Shown here piece after piece: positions 1-6,302 of a stretch of 10,173 nt of DNA. Below the pieces are notes generated by a model, which had not been told where the DNA came from, made no database searches, and was given only the letters and a program-made list of their open reading frames with translations. Position numbers and translations under genes: made by a program. This DNA is from Flavobacteriaceae bacterium UBA5079 (GTDB lineage: Bacteria > Bacteroidota > Bacteroidia > Flavobacteriales > Flavobacteriaceae). The stretch is taken from contig DIAL01000028.1 of the NCBI GenBank assembly GCA_002414705.1, positions 45,542 to 55,714 of the forward strand. The letters run 5' to 3'. Every line of letters starts with the position of its first letter. Position 1 is the first letter of the stretch.

Positions 1-963
1 GGCTTTTTAGAACCATTAAAAAATCCGACTATAAAGAATTTGCCATTTATGCTTTTTATTACACCTATATATTATTTATTTTTTGAAAACATGGTGTCGA
101 AAAAGACAACTTTAAAAAAAGACATTTCACTAATAGCTATTGCTCTGATTATGTTTATTACGTCTAGTGTTTTCAATTTTGGAAGAGCCAATAATAATAT
201 TATTTTCATATTTTATTCCACCATATATTTAATCTTTATTAGTAAATCAATTTTAACTTTTTTTGCTAATAAGAAAAACATACTAGAACTAAAAATTAGG
301 CGAACTATTAAGAACTGGATTTTAATTATGTTCACTTCATTTGTTATAATGTATCTACTAGTCTGTTTATATGTTTTTAATTATTTCTTTCATAAAGTAC
401 CAGATAGCATTTTAAACACACTATACAATAGATCCTCAATTGTATGGCTCATCATCATTTTTTACCTTCTTATAAATCCTGAAGTATTGTATGGCGATCA
501 GCTTTTATTAAAAAAAATAAATACACCAAAATTAGAAGAAATACCTATTTGGAAAAGCACTAAAAACAAAGCAACAGATAGTACTGACGTAGATGTTGAA
601 AAAATGGTTCTTACAAATCTAGAATTTATGCTTTTCAATATTAAAAATTTCGAAAAAGAGATATTTAACAACTATAACGTCTTTCCAAGCTTAAAAGAAT
701 GGTCTATAACTTTAAAATACCCTCAAAGTCATCTAAAATATATTTTTAAATACTACACGATCTATTCTTTTAGTGAGTATCAAAATGCACTTAAAATAAA
801 ACATGCACTTCAATTAATAAAAAACGGTTATCTAGACAACCATACAATTGAATCATTATCTATAGAATGTCTATTCACTAGTAGGAGCACTTTTTTTAAA
901 AATTTTAAAAAGCTGACTGGCTATTCACCAACTGACTACGTATTAAATAATACTGACTCATAA
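1..963 (+). CDS. Membrane-anchored AraC/HTH_18-family transcriptional regulator (5' end outside window)
   Basis: The reading frame is open from base 1 and starts with GFLEPLKNPTIKN, so the gene begins upstream; the TTG at base 40 is an internal leucine codon, not a start. The visible 320 residues contain about five hydrophobic segments, encoded roughly at 43-95, 121-180, 200-265, 310-395 and 435-480. These end in an NPEVLYG stretch, followed by a polar linker and a C-terminal DNA-binding region from about base 650. That region has two helix-turn-helix units and ends with the AraC signature (SRSTFFKNFKKLTGYSPTDYV). Multi-helix membrane domains joined to HTH_18 are common in flavobacteria, but their ligands and targets are mostly unknown. 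It presumably senses an envelope or membrane signal and acts as a membrane-bound activator; that is inference. The stop is TAA at 961, followed by a run of ten T residues (968-977) with no convincing hairpin before it. Confidence 0.88.
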   Translation, partial: GFLEPLKNPTIKNLPFMLFITPIYYLFFENMVSKKTTLKKDISLIAIALIMFITSSVFNFGRANNNIIFIFYSTIYLIFISKSILTFFANKKNILELKIRRTIKNWILIMFTSFVIMYLLVCLYVFNYFFHKVPDSILNTLYNRSSIVWLIIIFYLLINPEVLYGDQLLLKKINTPKLEEIPIWKSTKNKATDSTDVDVEKMVLTNLEFMLFNIKNFEKEIFNNYNVFPSLKEWSITLKYPQSHLKYIFKYYTIYSFSEYQNALKIKHALQLIKNGYLDNHTIESLSIECLFTSRSTFFKNFKKLTGYSPTDYVLNNTDS

Positions 964-1106
964 GTGGTTTTTTTTTTAGATGAACGACTCTAAGTTGCTG
1001 CCATCTCTAAAAAAATAAATATCTTTACGAACACCTTAAATATGCCTCAAGAAATCTTAAAGATTAACGTTTGGCTTTCTTTTTGCATAAACAAAAAAAA
1101 ACCATT

Positions 1107-1904
1107 ATGAAATACATCAGTTTACTTGTCACTTGCCTTTTTGTAATTTCCTGTGGAAATGCCAAAGAAGCTTCAGCCATGACAAAACAAGGACCACTTA
1201 CTGGAACATATATAATTACAACTGTAGGAGAAACTGCATTGAATTCTACCGATTTTCTAATAACCTTCGCCATAGAAAAGAATATGGTTTCGGGATACTC
1301 GGGATGCAATAACTTTTCGGGATCTTATGAATATAAAGGTGCTGCTTTAAATTTTGGACCATTAGCAAGTACGCGAAAGATGTGTCGACCAGAAACAAAT
1401 AAAATAGAGCAAAGCATTCTAAAAGCATTAAATAAAACGATTCGGTTTACAGATGAAAATAGTATCATCACTTTATATAATAACGAAGGAAAAACTTTAA
1501 TGACTTTGGAAAAACCAAAGCCTTCTGTTACTAAAATTGCCAAAGAGCAGAAAGATTATAATGCAACCTATACAGCAATTTCCCGTGGTTATTATGTAAT
1601 GATTAGCTATGAAAACAATAGTATATCGTTTCAAAAAGACCGCAATAGCAAACCTCAAGTATTAAGTTTATCTGAAACGCAAATTGCATCTTTGAATGCT
1701 AAAATAGACACTTTGGAATTAGATAGATTAGAAAATCTGGAAGCACCAAGTAAAGCGCACCAATATGATGGTGCTGCCATTGCAGGATTGAAAATTATAC
1801 AAAATGGCACAAATTATCAAACACCTTCTTTTGATGCTGGCAATCCACCAAAGGTAATTGAAGCGCTTGTTTCAGAATTAATAATGCTTACCGAAAAGCA
1901 ATAA
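1107..1904 (+). CDS. META-domain (HslJ-like) lipoprotein with an extra C-terminal domain
   Basis: I start the gene at the ATG at 1107 rather than the in-frame TTG at 1071. From 1107 the protein begins with a clean lipoprotein signal (MKYISLLVTCLFVISCGN, lipid-bearing Cys at residue 16), and an A-rich tract lies just before the ATG. Residues about 31-137 match the META/HslJ domain: GCNNFSGSY, the L-FGPLASTRKMC stretch, then the E-IEQSILKAL helix. HslJ-type proteins are envelope proteins linked to stress or drug tolerance, with no known enzymatic activity. Residues about 145-265 form a second domain starting near ISRGYYVMISYE and ending FDAGNPPKVIEALVSELI. I recognise this only as a recurrent flavobacterial segment without an assigned function. 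The protein is 265 aa and should sit in the inner or outer membrane facing the periplasm. The residues after the Cys (GNAKE) are not a strong surface-export signal. It precedes sufE by 50 nt on the same strand. Confidence 0.87.
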   Translation: MKYISLLVTCLFVISCGNAKEASAMTKQGPLTGTYIITTVGETALNSTDFLITFAIEKNMVSGYSGCNNFSGSYEYKGAALNFGPLASTRKMCRPETNKIEQSILKALNKTIRFTDENSIITLYNNEGKTLMTLEKPKPSVTKIAKEQKDYNATYTAISRGYYVMISYENNSISFQKDRNSKPQVLSLSETQIASLNAKIDTLELDRLENLEAPSKAHQYDGAAIAGLKIIQNGTNYQTPSFDAGNPPKVIEALVSELIMLTEKQ

Positions 1905-1908
1905 ATAA

Positions 1909-1939
1909 TTGAATAGCTAGCTTACTTATTGTATTTTTG
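1909..1939 (+). promoter_or_regulatory. Probable Bacteroidota housekeeping promoter of sufE
   Basis: TTG at 1909-1911 (-33 element), a 20-nt spacer and TATTTTTG at 1932-1939 fit the Bacteroidota pattern TTG-N(17-23)-TAnnTTTG. Only 15 nt separate the -7 box from the sufE ATG, so the predicted leader is about 8-10 nt. The promoter starts 5 nt after the stop codon of the META lipoprotein gene, so sufE need not depend on read-through from upstream. Confidence 0.6.
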
Positions 1940-1954
1940 TATAAAATTATAATT

Positions 1955-2377
1955 ATGCAAATTGAAGATATCCAGAACGACATTATAGAAGAGTTTTCCA
2001 TGTTTGAAGATTGGGAAGAACGCTATCAATATATGATTGATTTGGGTAAAACATTACCCTTAATTGACACACAATACAAAACTGATGACAACCTTATTTC
2101 GGGTTGCCAAAGTAAAGTTTGGGTTCATGCAGATTTAGAAGATAATAAAATTATTTTTACAGCAGATAGTGATGCCATTATTACCAAAGGTATAATTGCC
2201 ATTTTAATTCGCGCATTTTCCAACCAGTCACCTCAAGATATTATTGAAGCAAATACCAATTTTATTGACGAGATTGGATTAAAAGATCATTTATCACCAA
2301 CACGTGCTAACGGTTTAGTAAGTATGATAAAGCAATTAAAAATGTACGCCATTGCGTATCAAACACAGATTAACTAA
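1955..2377 (+). CDS. sufE: SufE sulfur-acceptor protein of the SUF Fe-S assembly system
   Basis: This 140-aa cytoplasmic protein has the whole SufE fold. An N-terminal helix region includes FEDWEERYQYMIDLG, followed by LISGCQSKVWV with the persulfide-carrying cysteine at residue 51. The central strands run DNKIIFTADSDAIITKGIIAILIRAFS, and the C-terminal part includes a GLKDHLSPTRANGL stretch. SufE takes persulfide sulfur from the cysteine desulfurase SufS, stimulates it, and passes sulfur to the SufBCD scaffold. An in-frame TTG at 1937 would add six residues, but it lies inside the -7 promoter box, so the ATG at 1955 is the better start. The length and Cys position match the family. The SufE-like paralogue CsdE is a possible alternative name, but the adjacent DUF59 gene favours SUF. 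sufS and sufBCD are not in the window and may lie elsewhere. Confidence 0.95.
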   Translation: MQIEDIQNDIIEEFSMFEDWEERYQYMIDLGKTLPLIDTQYKTDDNLISGCQSKVWVHADLEDNKIIFTADSDAIITKGIIAILIRAFSNQSPQDIIEANTNFIDEIGLKDHLSPTRANGLVSMIKQLKMYAIAYQTQIN

Positions 2378-2387
2378 TTGAATCTGT
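2365..2387 (+). other. Small hairpin over the sufE stop codon
   Basis: ACAGATT (2365-2371) and AATCTGT (2381-2387) are perfect 7-nt inverted repeats with a 9-nt loop that contains the TAA of sufE (2375-2377). No T run follows, so it is not a standard terminator. It could modulate sufE/DUF59 transcript stability or partial read-through, or be a chance occurrence. Confidence 0.3.
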
Positions 2388-2463
2388 AATAGACGGTTTC
2401 TTTAAGGAACAACAGGTTTTAGTAAAAGGCTAATAATGCCAAACAACAAAAAAAAATAAAGAC

Positions 2464-2787
2464 ATGAGTGAAACAATAGATACAGCAGCTTTAGGCGAAA
2501 AAATAGTTCGGGTTTTAAAAACCATTTTCGATCCAGAAATTCCAGTAGACATATACGAATTAGGCTTAATTTATGACGTATTTGTTAATGAAGATTATGA
2601 TGTAAAAATCCTCATGACATTAACGACGCCAAACTGTCCTGTAGCGGAAACGCTTCCATTGGAAGTTGAAGAAAAAGTAAAATCTTTGGACAGTGTTAAA
2701 TCTGCTGAAGTAGAAATTACATTTGATCCGCCTTGGAGTCAAGATTTAATGAGCGAAGAAGCCAAATTAGAATTAGGTATGCTTTAA
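2464..2787 (+). CDS. sufT: DUF59/MIP18-family Fe-S assembly protein (SufT-like)
   Basis: A 107-aa single-domain DUF59 protein. Visible signatures are DPEIPVDIYELGLIY (residues 23-37), LTTPNCPVAETLP with the conserved cysteine at 58, the VEITFDPPW strand-turn (83-91) and the family's C-terminal WSQDLMSEEAKLELGML tail. Relatives include bacterial SufT, the SUF-associated protein and eukaryotic MIP18/CIA2, all involved in assembly or delivery of Fe-S clusters to client proteins in the cytoplasm. The symbol is given on the basis of single-domain SufT; longer SufT proteins with an N-terminal extension form a separate subgroup. The gene follows sufE by 86 nt. I find no TAnnTTTG box in that gap, so it is probably cotranscribed with sufE. 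A short A-rich tract precedes the ATG. Confidence 0.92.
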   Translation: MSETIDTAALGEKIVRVLKTIFDPEIPVDIYELGLIYDVFVNEDYDVKILMTLTTPNCPVAETLPLEVEEKVKSLDSVKSAEVEITFDPPWSQDLMSEEAKLELGML

Positions 2788-2824
2788 ATTTTAAAGTATC
2801 AATCAAGTTTAGTTAGGAATTACC

Positions 2825-2854
2825 AACTTTAAATCTTGAAACATAAACTTTAAA
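2825..2854 (+). repeat. Two direct copies of AACTTTAAA, 21 bp apart, before the ABC transporter gene
   Basis: AACTTTAAA occurs at 2825-2833 and again at 2846-2854. The 21-bp centre-to-centre spacing equals two helical turns. The pair lies in the 83-nt gap before the ABC transporter ATG (2871). Such geometry could suit a dimeric regulator, but the motif is low-complexity in an AT-rich gap and may be chance. No TAnnTTTG box is present in this gap. Confidence 0.3.
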
Positions 2855-2870
2855 CTTTTGCACCTAACAC

Positions 2871-4706
2871 ATGGCAGGATCTAGACTTAAATCACTAAAA
2901 GACAAGGACAAAACAAGTTTAAAAAAGTCGTTTAGTGCCTTAATTTATATTCCACGTTTCTTTAAAGAAATTTGGAAAACAAACAAAAAACGTTTCCTCT
3001 TATCGGCTGTTTGCCGATTAATTGGTGCTATTTTACCTGTTATAATTCTATGGATTGGAAAGGTTATTATAGATGAAATTATCCTTCAGTCTGGAACAGA
3101 TGCAACAGATTTTAATAGACTTTGGACTTATGTTGCCATAGAGTTTGGATTAATAGTGTTGTCTGATTTGGTTAGTCGTGCCATATCATTAACAGATAGC
3201 CTTTTGGGCGACGCCTATTCTATAGATTCTTCCGTTAGAATTATTAAAAAAACCAATCAAATAGATATTAGTTTATTAGAGGATTCTGAATTTTATGATA
3301 AACTTGAGAGAGCCAGAACCCAAACTGCAGGACGTGTTGGACTCATATCAAACGCGTTGGGTGAAATACAAAGTTTAATTTCTATAGCCACACTTGTTGC
3401 TGGATTAATTTATTTTGAACCTTATCTGATAATTTTACTGGTGTTGAGTATTATTCCTTCGTTTGTTAATGAAATTTGGTTTAGTCAGCAGCAATACTCT
3501 TTAGCTAGAGGTTGGACAGCCGAAAGACGCGAATTGGATTATTTGCGTTTTATAGGCGCTAACAGTCAAACGGCCAAAGAAATTAAACTTTTTGGACTAA
3601 CAGATTTTGTTGTTAATCGTTTTAAAAACCTATCAGAAGAATATTATCAATTAAATAAAAAACTAGCCGTAAAACGTTCGGCTTTAGGCTTTGTGTTTAA
3701 TGTATTAGGAACTTTAAGTTATTATGGCGCTTATGTTTTTATTATTTACCGCGTGGTTTCTGGATCCATTACATTGGGTGAATTAACATTCTTATCTGGA
3801 TCCTTTAACCGGTTAACACGAAATCTTCAAGACTTCTTTTCAAAATTTACGCGTATAACAGAAAGTGCGCTTTATTTAAAGGACTATTTTGAATTTATTG
3901 ATATTTCCATCATTCCAAAACATGCTGAAGACCAAATAATACCTAAAAAAATTATATCTGGTTTTGAATTTAAAGATGTTCATTTTTCATATCCAGATTC
4001 GGATAATGAAATTCTAAAAGGTGTGAATTTTAAAATTTCAGCAGGCGAAAAAATGGCTTTTGTTGGTCAAAATGGCGCTGGAAAAACAACACTCACAAAA
4101 TTACTATTGCGTTTTTATGAACCCACTTCCGGAGAAATTTTATTAGATGGTATTAATATTAATCGCTTTAAAAAGGAGGACTATCAAAAGTATTTTGGTG
4201 TGATATTTCAGGATTTCTTCCGGTATGAATTTACCGTAAGAGAAAATATTGCTATTGGTGATATTGACGAATTAGACAATCAAGAAAAAATTGAACATGC
4301 GGCAGAATTAAGTTTAGCTAACCAAGTTATTTCGGAATTAAAACAAGGCTATGACCAACAACTTGGAAAACGTTTTGCAAAAGGACAAGAGTTATCTGGA
4401 GGCCAGTGGCAAAAAGTAGCTTTAGCTAGAGCGTACATGAAAAATGCCGAAGTGATGATTTTGGATGAACCAACATCTGCATTAGATGCCAAAGCAGAAA
4501 GCGATGTTTTTAAGCGTTTCATTGGTTTAACACAAGGCAAAACCAGCATCATAATTTCACACAGATTCAGTACTGTTAGGCAAGCTGACCGCATTTTAGT
4601 TCTGGAATCTGGAAAAATATTAGAAGTTGGGACGCACGAACAATTAATGGCAAACCAGGACTTGTATGCCAAACTCTTTGAGCTACAAGCGGAAGGCTAT
4701 CAATAA
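2871..4706 (+). CDS. ABC exporter half-transporter (fused membrane and ATPase domains)
   Basis: A 611-aa protein with the usual length and order of a homodimeric exporter. An amphipathic cytoplasmic start (about 1-40) precedes a type IV six-helix membrane domain (about 41-345) and a nucleotide-binding domain (about 365-600). The ATPase motifs are intact: Walker A GQNGAGKTT (near 399-407), the Q-loop FQDFF, signature LSGGQ (near 508), Walker B VMILDEP with the catalytic Glu, D-loop SALD, and the switch His in SHRFSTV (near 564). The membrane domain has a DSEFYDKLERARTQ loop seen in many bacteriocin- and lipid-type exporters. It should use ATP to export a substrate across the inner membrane; the substrate cannot be read from the sequence. 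It lies between the SUF-associated DUF59 gene and DUF2480 and ends only 17 nt before DUF2480, so those two are very likely cotranscribed. I see no clear Atm1/ABCB7-type glutathione-site signature. Confidence 0.94.
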   Translation: MAGSRLKSLKDKDKTSLKKSFSALIYIPRFFKEIWKTNKKRFLLSAVCRLIGAILPVIILWIGKVIIDEIILQSGTDATDFNRLWTYVAIEFGLIVLSDLVSRAISLTDSLLGDAYSIDSSVRIIKKTNQIDISLLEDSEFYDKLERARTQTAGRVGLISNALGEIQSLISIATLVAGLIYFEPYLIILLVLSIIPSFVNEIWFSQQQYSLARGWTAERRELDYLRFIGANSQTAKEIKLFGLTDFVVNRFKNLSEEYYQLNKKLAVKRSALGFVFNVLGTLSYYGAYVFIIYRVVSGSITLGELTFLSGSFNRLTRNLQDFFSKFTRITESALYLKDYFEFIDISIIPKHAEDQIIPKKIISGFEFKDVHFSYPDSDNEILKGVNFKISAGEKMAFVGQNGAGKTTLTKLLLRFYEPTSGEILLDGININRFKKEDYQKYFGVIFQDFFRYEFTVRENIAIGDIDELDNQEKIEHAAELSLANQVISELKQGYDQQLGKRFAKGQELSGGQWQKVALARAYMKNAEVMILDEPTSALDAKAESDVFKRFIGLTQGKTSIIISHRFSTVRQADRILVLESGKILEVGTHEQLMANQDLYAKLFELQAEGYQ

Positions 4707-4723
4707 TTTATTAACTTTATACT

Positions 4724-5230
4724 ATGGCAGAAGAGATTATTAATCGTGTTGCAAATAGCAAACTGATAACCTTTAATTTGGAGGATTATTACCCAAAAGG
4801 ACCTCGCATAATTTTAGATATTAAAGATTGGTTATTAGAAGGTATTGTACTTCGTGAAAAAGATTTTAGAGAACAGGTAAAAAATCATGATTGGCAGCAC
4901 TATCAAGATGCCTATGTAGCAATTCTGTGTTCCACAGATGCTATTGTCCCAGCTTGGGCGTATATGCTGATTACTATATCTTTAGAATCTGTAGCTAAAA
5001 AAAGTGTTTTAGGCGATTTAGAAGCATTGGAAACAGCTTTATACCAAGATATTGTTTCAAATTTAGATGTTTCTGAATATCAAGATAAAGCCATTATTAT
5101 TAAAGGATGTTCAAAAAAACCCGTTCCTGTAAACGCTTATCTCATGATTTCCAACAAACTAAAACCAATTGCAAAATCTATAATGTTTGGTGAAGCATGC
5201 TCAAGTGTGCCATTATTTAAAAGAAAATAG
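4724..5230 (+). CDS. DUF2480 family protein, probable SUF-linked factor of unknown function
   Basis: The 168-aa product is recognisable as DUF2480, a family confined largely to Bacteroidota. Typical stretches are KLITFNLEDYYPKGPR near the start, LKEWLLEG-like IKDWLLEGIVLREKDFR (about 33-49), CSTDAIVPAWAYMLI (69-83), IIIKGCSKKPVPVNAYLMIS (125-143) and the C-terminal GEACSSVPLFKRK. No signal peptide or membrane helix is present, so it is cytoplasmic. Cysteines at 69, 129 and 159 each sit in conserved-looking motifs, and histidines lie at 55 and 59; these could bind a metal or cluster, which is inference. The biochemical function is not established. The ATG at 4724 follows the ABC transporter stop by 17 nt. 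Its co-location with sufE and a DUF59 gene suggests a role close to Fe-S assembly. Confidence 0.87.
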   Translation: MAEEIINRVANSKLITFNLEDYYPKGPRIILDIKDWLLEGIVLREKDFREQVKNHDWQHYQDAYVAILCSTDAIVPAWAYMLITISLESVAKKSVLGDLEALETALYQDIVSNLDVSEYQDKAIIIKGCSKKPVPVNAYLMISNKLKPIAKSIMFGEACSSVPLFKRK

Positions 5231-5238
5231 TATTTTTG
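5231..5238 (+). promoter_or_regulatory. Probable -7 box of the DUF3078 gene
   Basis: TATTTTTG matches TAnnTTTG exactly and begins at the base right after the DUF2480 stop codon. No TTG is found 17-23 nt upstream; only a weak GTG near 5206-5208 could act as the -33 element. The predicted start gives a leader of about 28-30 nt before the ATG at 5274. It suggests that the beta-barrel gene has its own transcript in addition to any read-through. Confidence 0.45.
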
Positions 5239-5273
5239 TCAGGTTATTAACTACTAATTAATTCATTAAACGT

Positions 5274-6209
5274 ATGAAAAGAATATTTACTATTGGTATG
5301 ATGCTGCTTGCGACAGCCTCATTTTCGCAGACTAAAGAAGAATTGAAAGAACAAAAATCTGAAAAACAAGCCGCTGCAGATGCATTACAAGCTGAAGCAG
5401 ATGACTTACAAAAACAAATTGATGCCTTTCCAGGCTGGAAATTTGGTGCATTTGGTACCGTAGGTGCTAGTTTTTCTGAATTTAACAATTGGTATGGACA
5501 AGGAACACCTAACAATGCTTCTGGAAACATAACGCTTACTGTTAATCCGTATGCAAAATTAGATCGCGAAAAATATTTCTGGTACAATACTGCTAACATT
5601 AACCTAAGCTGGGTGAAATTTGATGACAAAGACGATCCAACAGATGATGATAGCTTTAGAGAAGCCAATGATGTATTTAACGTAACATCATTATTTGGTT
5701 ATAAAATAGCTAAAAATTTAGCAGCTTCTACGCTTGCTGAATACCGTACAACGTTAATCAACAACTTTAACGATCCTGGATATTTAGACGTTGGTGTTGG
5801 TGTTACATGGACACCTATTGAAAATTTAATCGTGGTAGTTCACCCGTTAAACTATAACTTCGTATTTGCGGATAATAATGCTATTTTCGACTCATCTCTT
5901 GGTGCTAAAGTAGTAGCAAATTATGGTCGTTCTTTTGGGAAACTAGATTTCAACTCGAACCTGTCTGCTTTTATGAGTTATGAAGATTCTAACTTATCTA
6001 ACTGGACATGGATTAACGCTATTAGCTATAAGTTATGGAAAGGTATTGGTTTAGGTTTTGAATTGGGATTAAGAGACAACAAGCAAGAAGCTGTTAATTT
6101 TGCATTTAAAGAATGGGATACTACAGGAACTGCTGCACAACCAAGTTTTGATAATGTAGATAATGATTTACAAATTTACACGACGTTTGGTTTGAGCTAC
6201 TCGTTCTAA
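5274..6209 (+). CDS. DUF3078 outer-membrane beta-barrel protein
   Basis: A 311-aa protein that starts with a Sec signal peptide (MKRIFTIGMMLLATASFSQ). Residues about 20-51 then form a charged, heptad-like helix (KEELKEQKSEKQAAADALQAE and on to KQID). The rest, from FPGWKFGAFGTVGASFSEFNNWYGQG, has alternating aromatic/polar beta-strands and ends in a terminal Phe (TTFGLSYSF), typical of outer-membrane barrels. The W-FGAFG/FNNWYGQG region and overall layout match DUF3078, a Bacteroidota family of unknown function. It presumably folds through the BAM machinery; any transported substrate is unknown. The start at 5274 is supported by the signal peptide. The gene follows DUF2480 by 43 nt, carries its own -7 box, and is closed by a strong terminator. 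Confidence 0.87.
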   Translation: MKRIFTIGMMLLATASFSQTKEELKEQKSEKQAAADALQAEADDLQKQIDAFPGWKFGAFGTVGASFSEFNNWYGQGTPNNASGNITLTVNPYAKLDREKYFWYNTANINLSWVKFDDKDDPTDDDSFREANDVFNVTSLFGYKIAKNLAASTLAEYRTTLINNFNDPGYLDVGVGVTWTPIENLIVVVHPLNYNFVFADNNAIFDSSLGAKVVANYGRSFGKLDFNSNLSAFMSYEDSNLSNWTWINAISYKLWKGIGLGFELGLRDNKQEAVNFAFKEWDTTGTAAQPSFDNVDNDLQIYTTFGLSYSF

Positions 6210-6230
6210 ATCAAACACTATATAAAATTA

Positions 6231-6263
6231 AAAAAGCTCCGAAGGTTACCTTCGGAGCTTTTT
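6231..6263. terminator. Strong bidirectional intrinsic terminator between DUF3078 and hflX
   Basis: A perfect 15-bp stem (AAAAAGCTCCGAAGG at 6231-6245 pairing with 6249-6263) encloses a TTA loop. On the plus strand the stem runs into TTTTTATTTTT; on the minus strand it runs into TTTTTAATTTT. It lies 21 nt after the DUF3078 stop and 39 nt beyond the hflX stop, so it should end both convergent transcripts. Confidence 0.95.
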
Positions 6264-6302
6264 ATTTTTAAACCATACCATCAATAATAAAACTGATGTT
6301 AT

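Noticed and set aside
950..980. Terminator after the AraC-type gene (ten T residues at 968-977)
   Set aside because: No stable GC-containing stem precedes the T run.
995..1027. Possible promoter of the META lipoprotein gene (TTG at 995-997, TATCTTTA at 1020-1027)
   Set aside because: The -7 box has a mismatch at the key final G and the spacer is 22 nt; too weak in AT-rich DNA to annotate.
1061..1073. TTAACGTTTG as a -7 element ahead of the META lipoprotein gene
   Set aside because: The spacing between TA and TTTG is three bases instead of two, and there is no TTG at the -33 distance.
2396..2410. Short hairpin GTTTCT/AGGAAC between sufE and the DUF59 gene
   Set aside because: Six pairs including a G-U, no T run, not distinguishable from chance.
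2839..2860. TAAACTTTTG as a promoter of the ABC transporter gene
   Set aside because: TA and TTTG are separated by four bases and the nearest upstream TTG (2836-2838) is too close.
4349..4672. 107-codon minus-strand open frame inside the ABC transporter
   Set aside because: It lies wholly opposite the conserved ATPase motifs, has no plausible domain and is a shadow of the real gene.
5258..5668. 136-codon minus-strand open frame opposite the DUF3078 gene
   Set aside because: Ser/Cys-rich low-complexity translation typical of antisense frames; it covers the signal peptide region of a well-supported gene.
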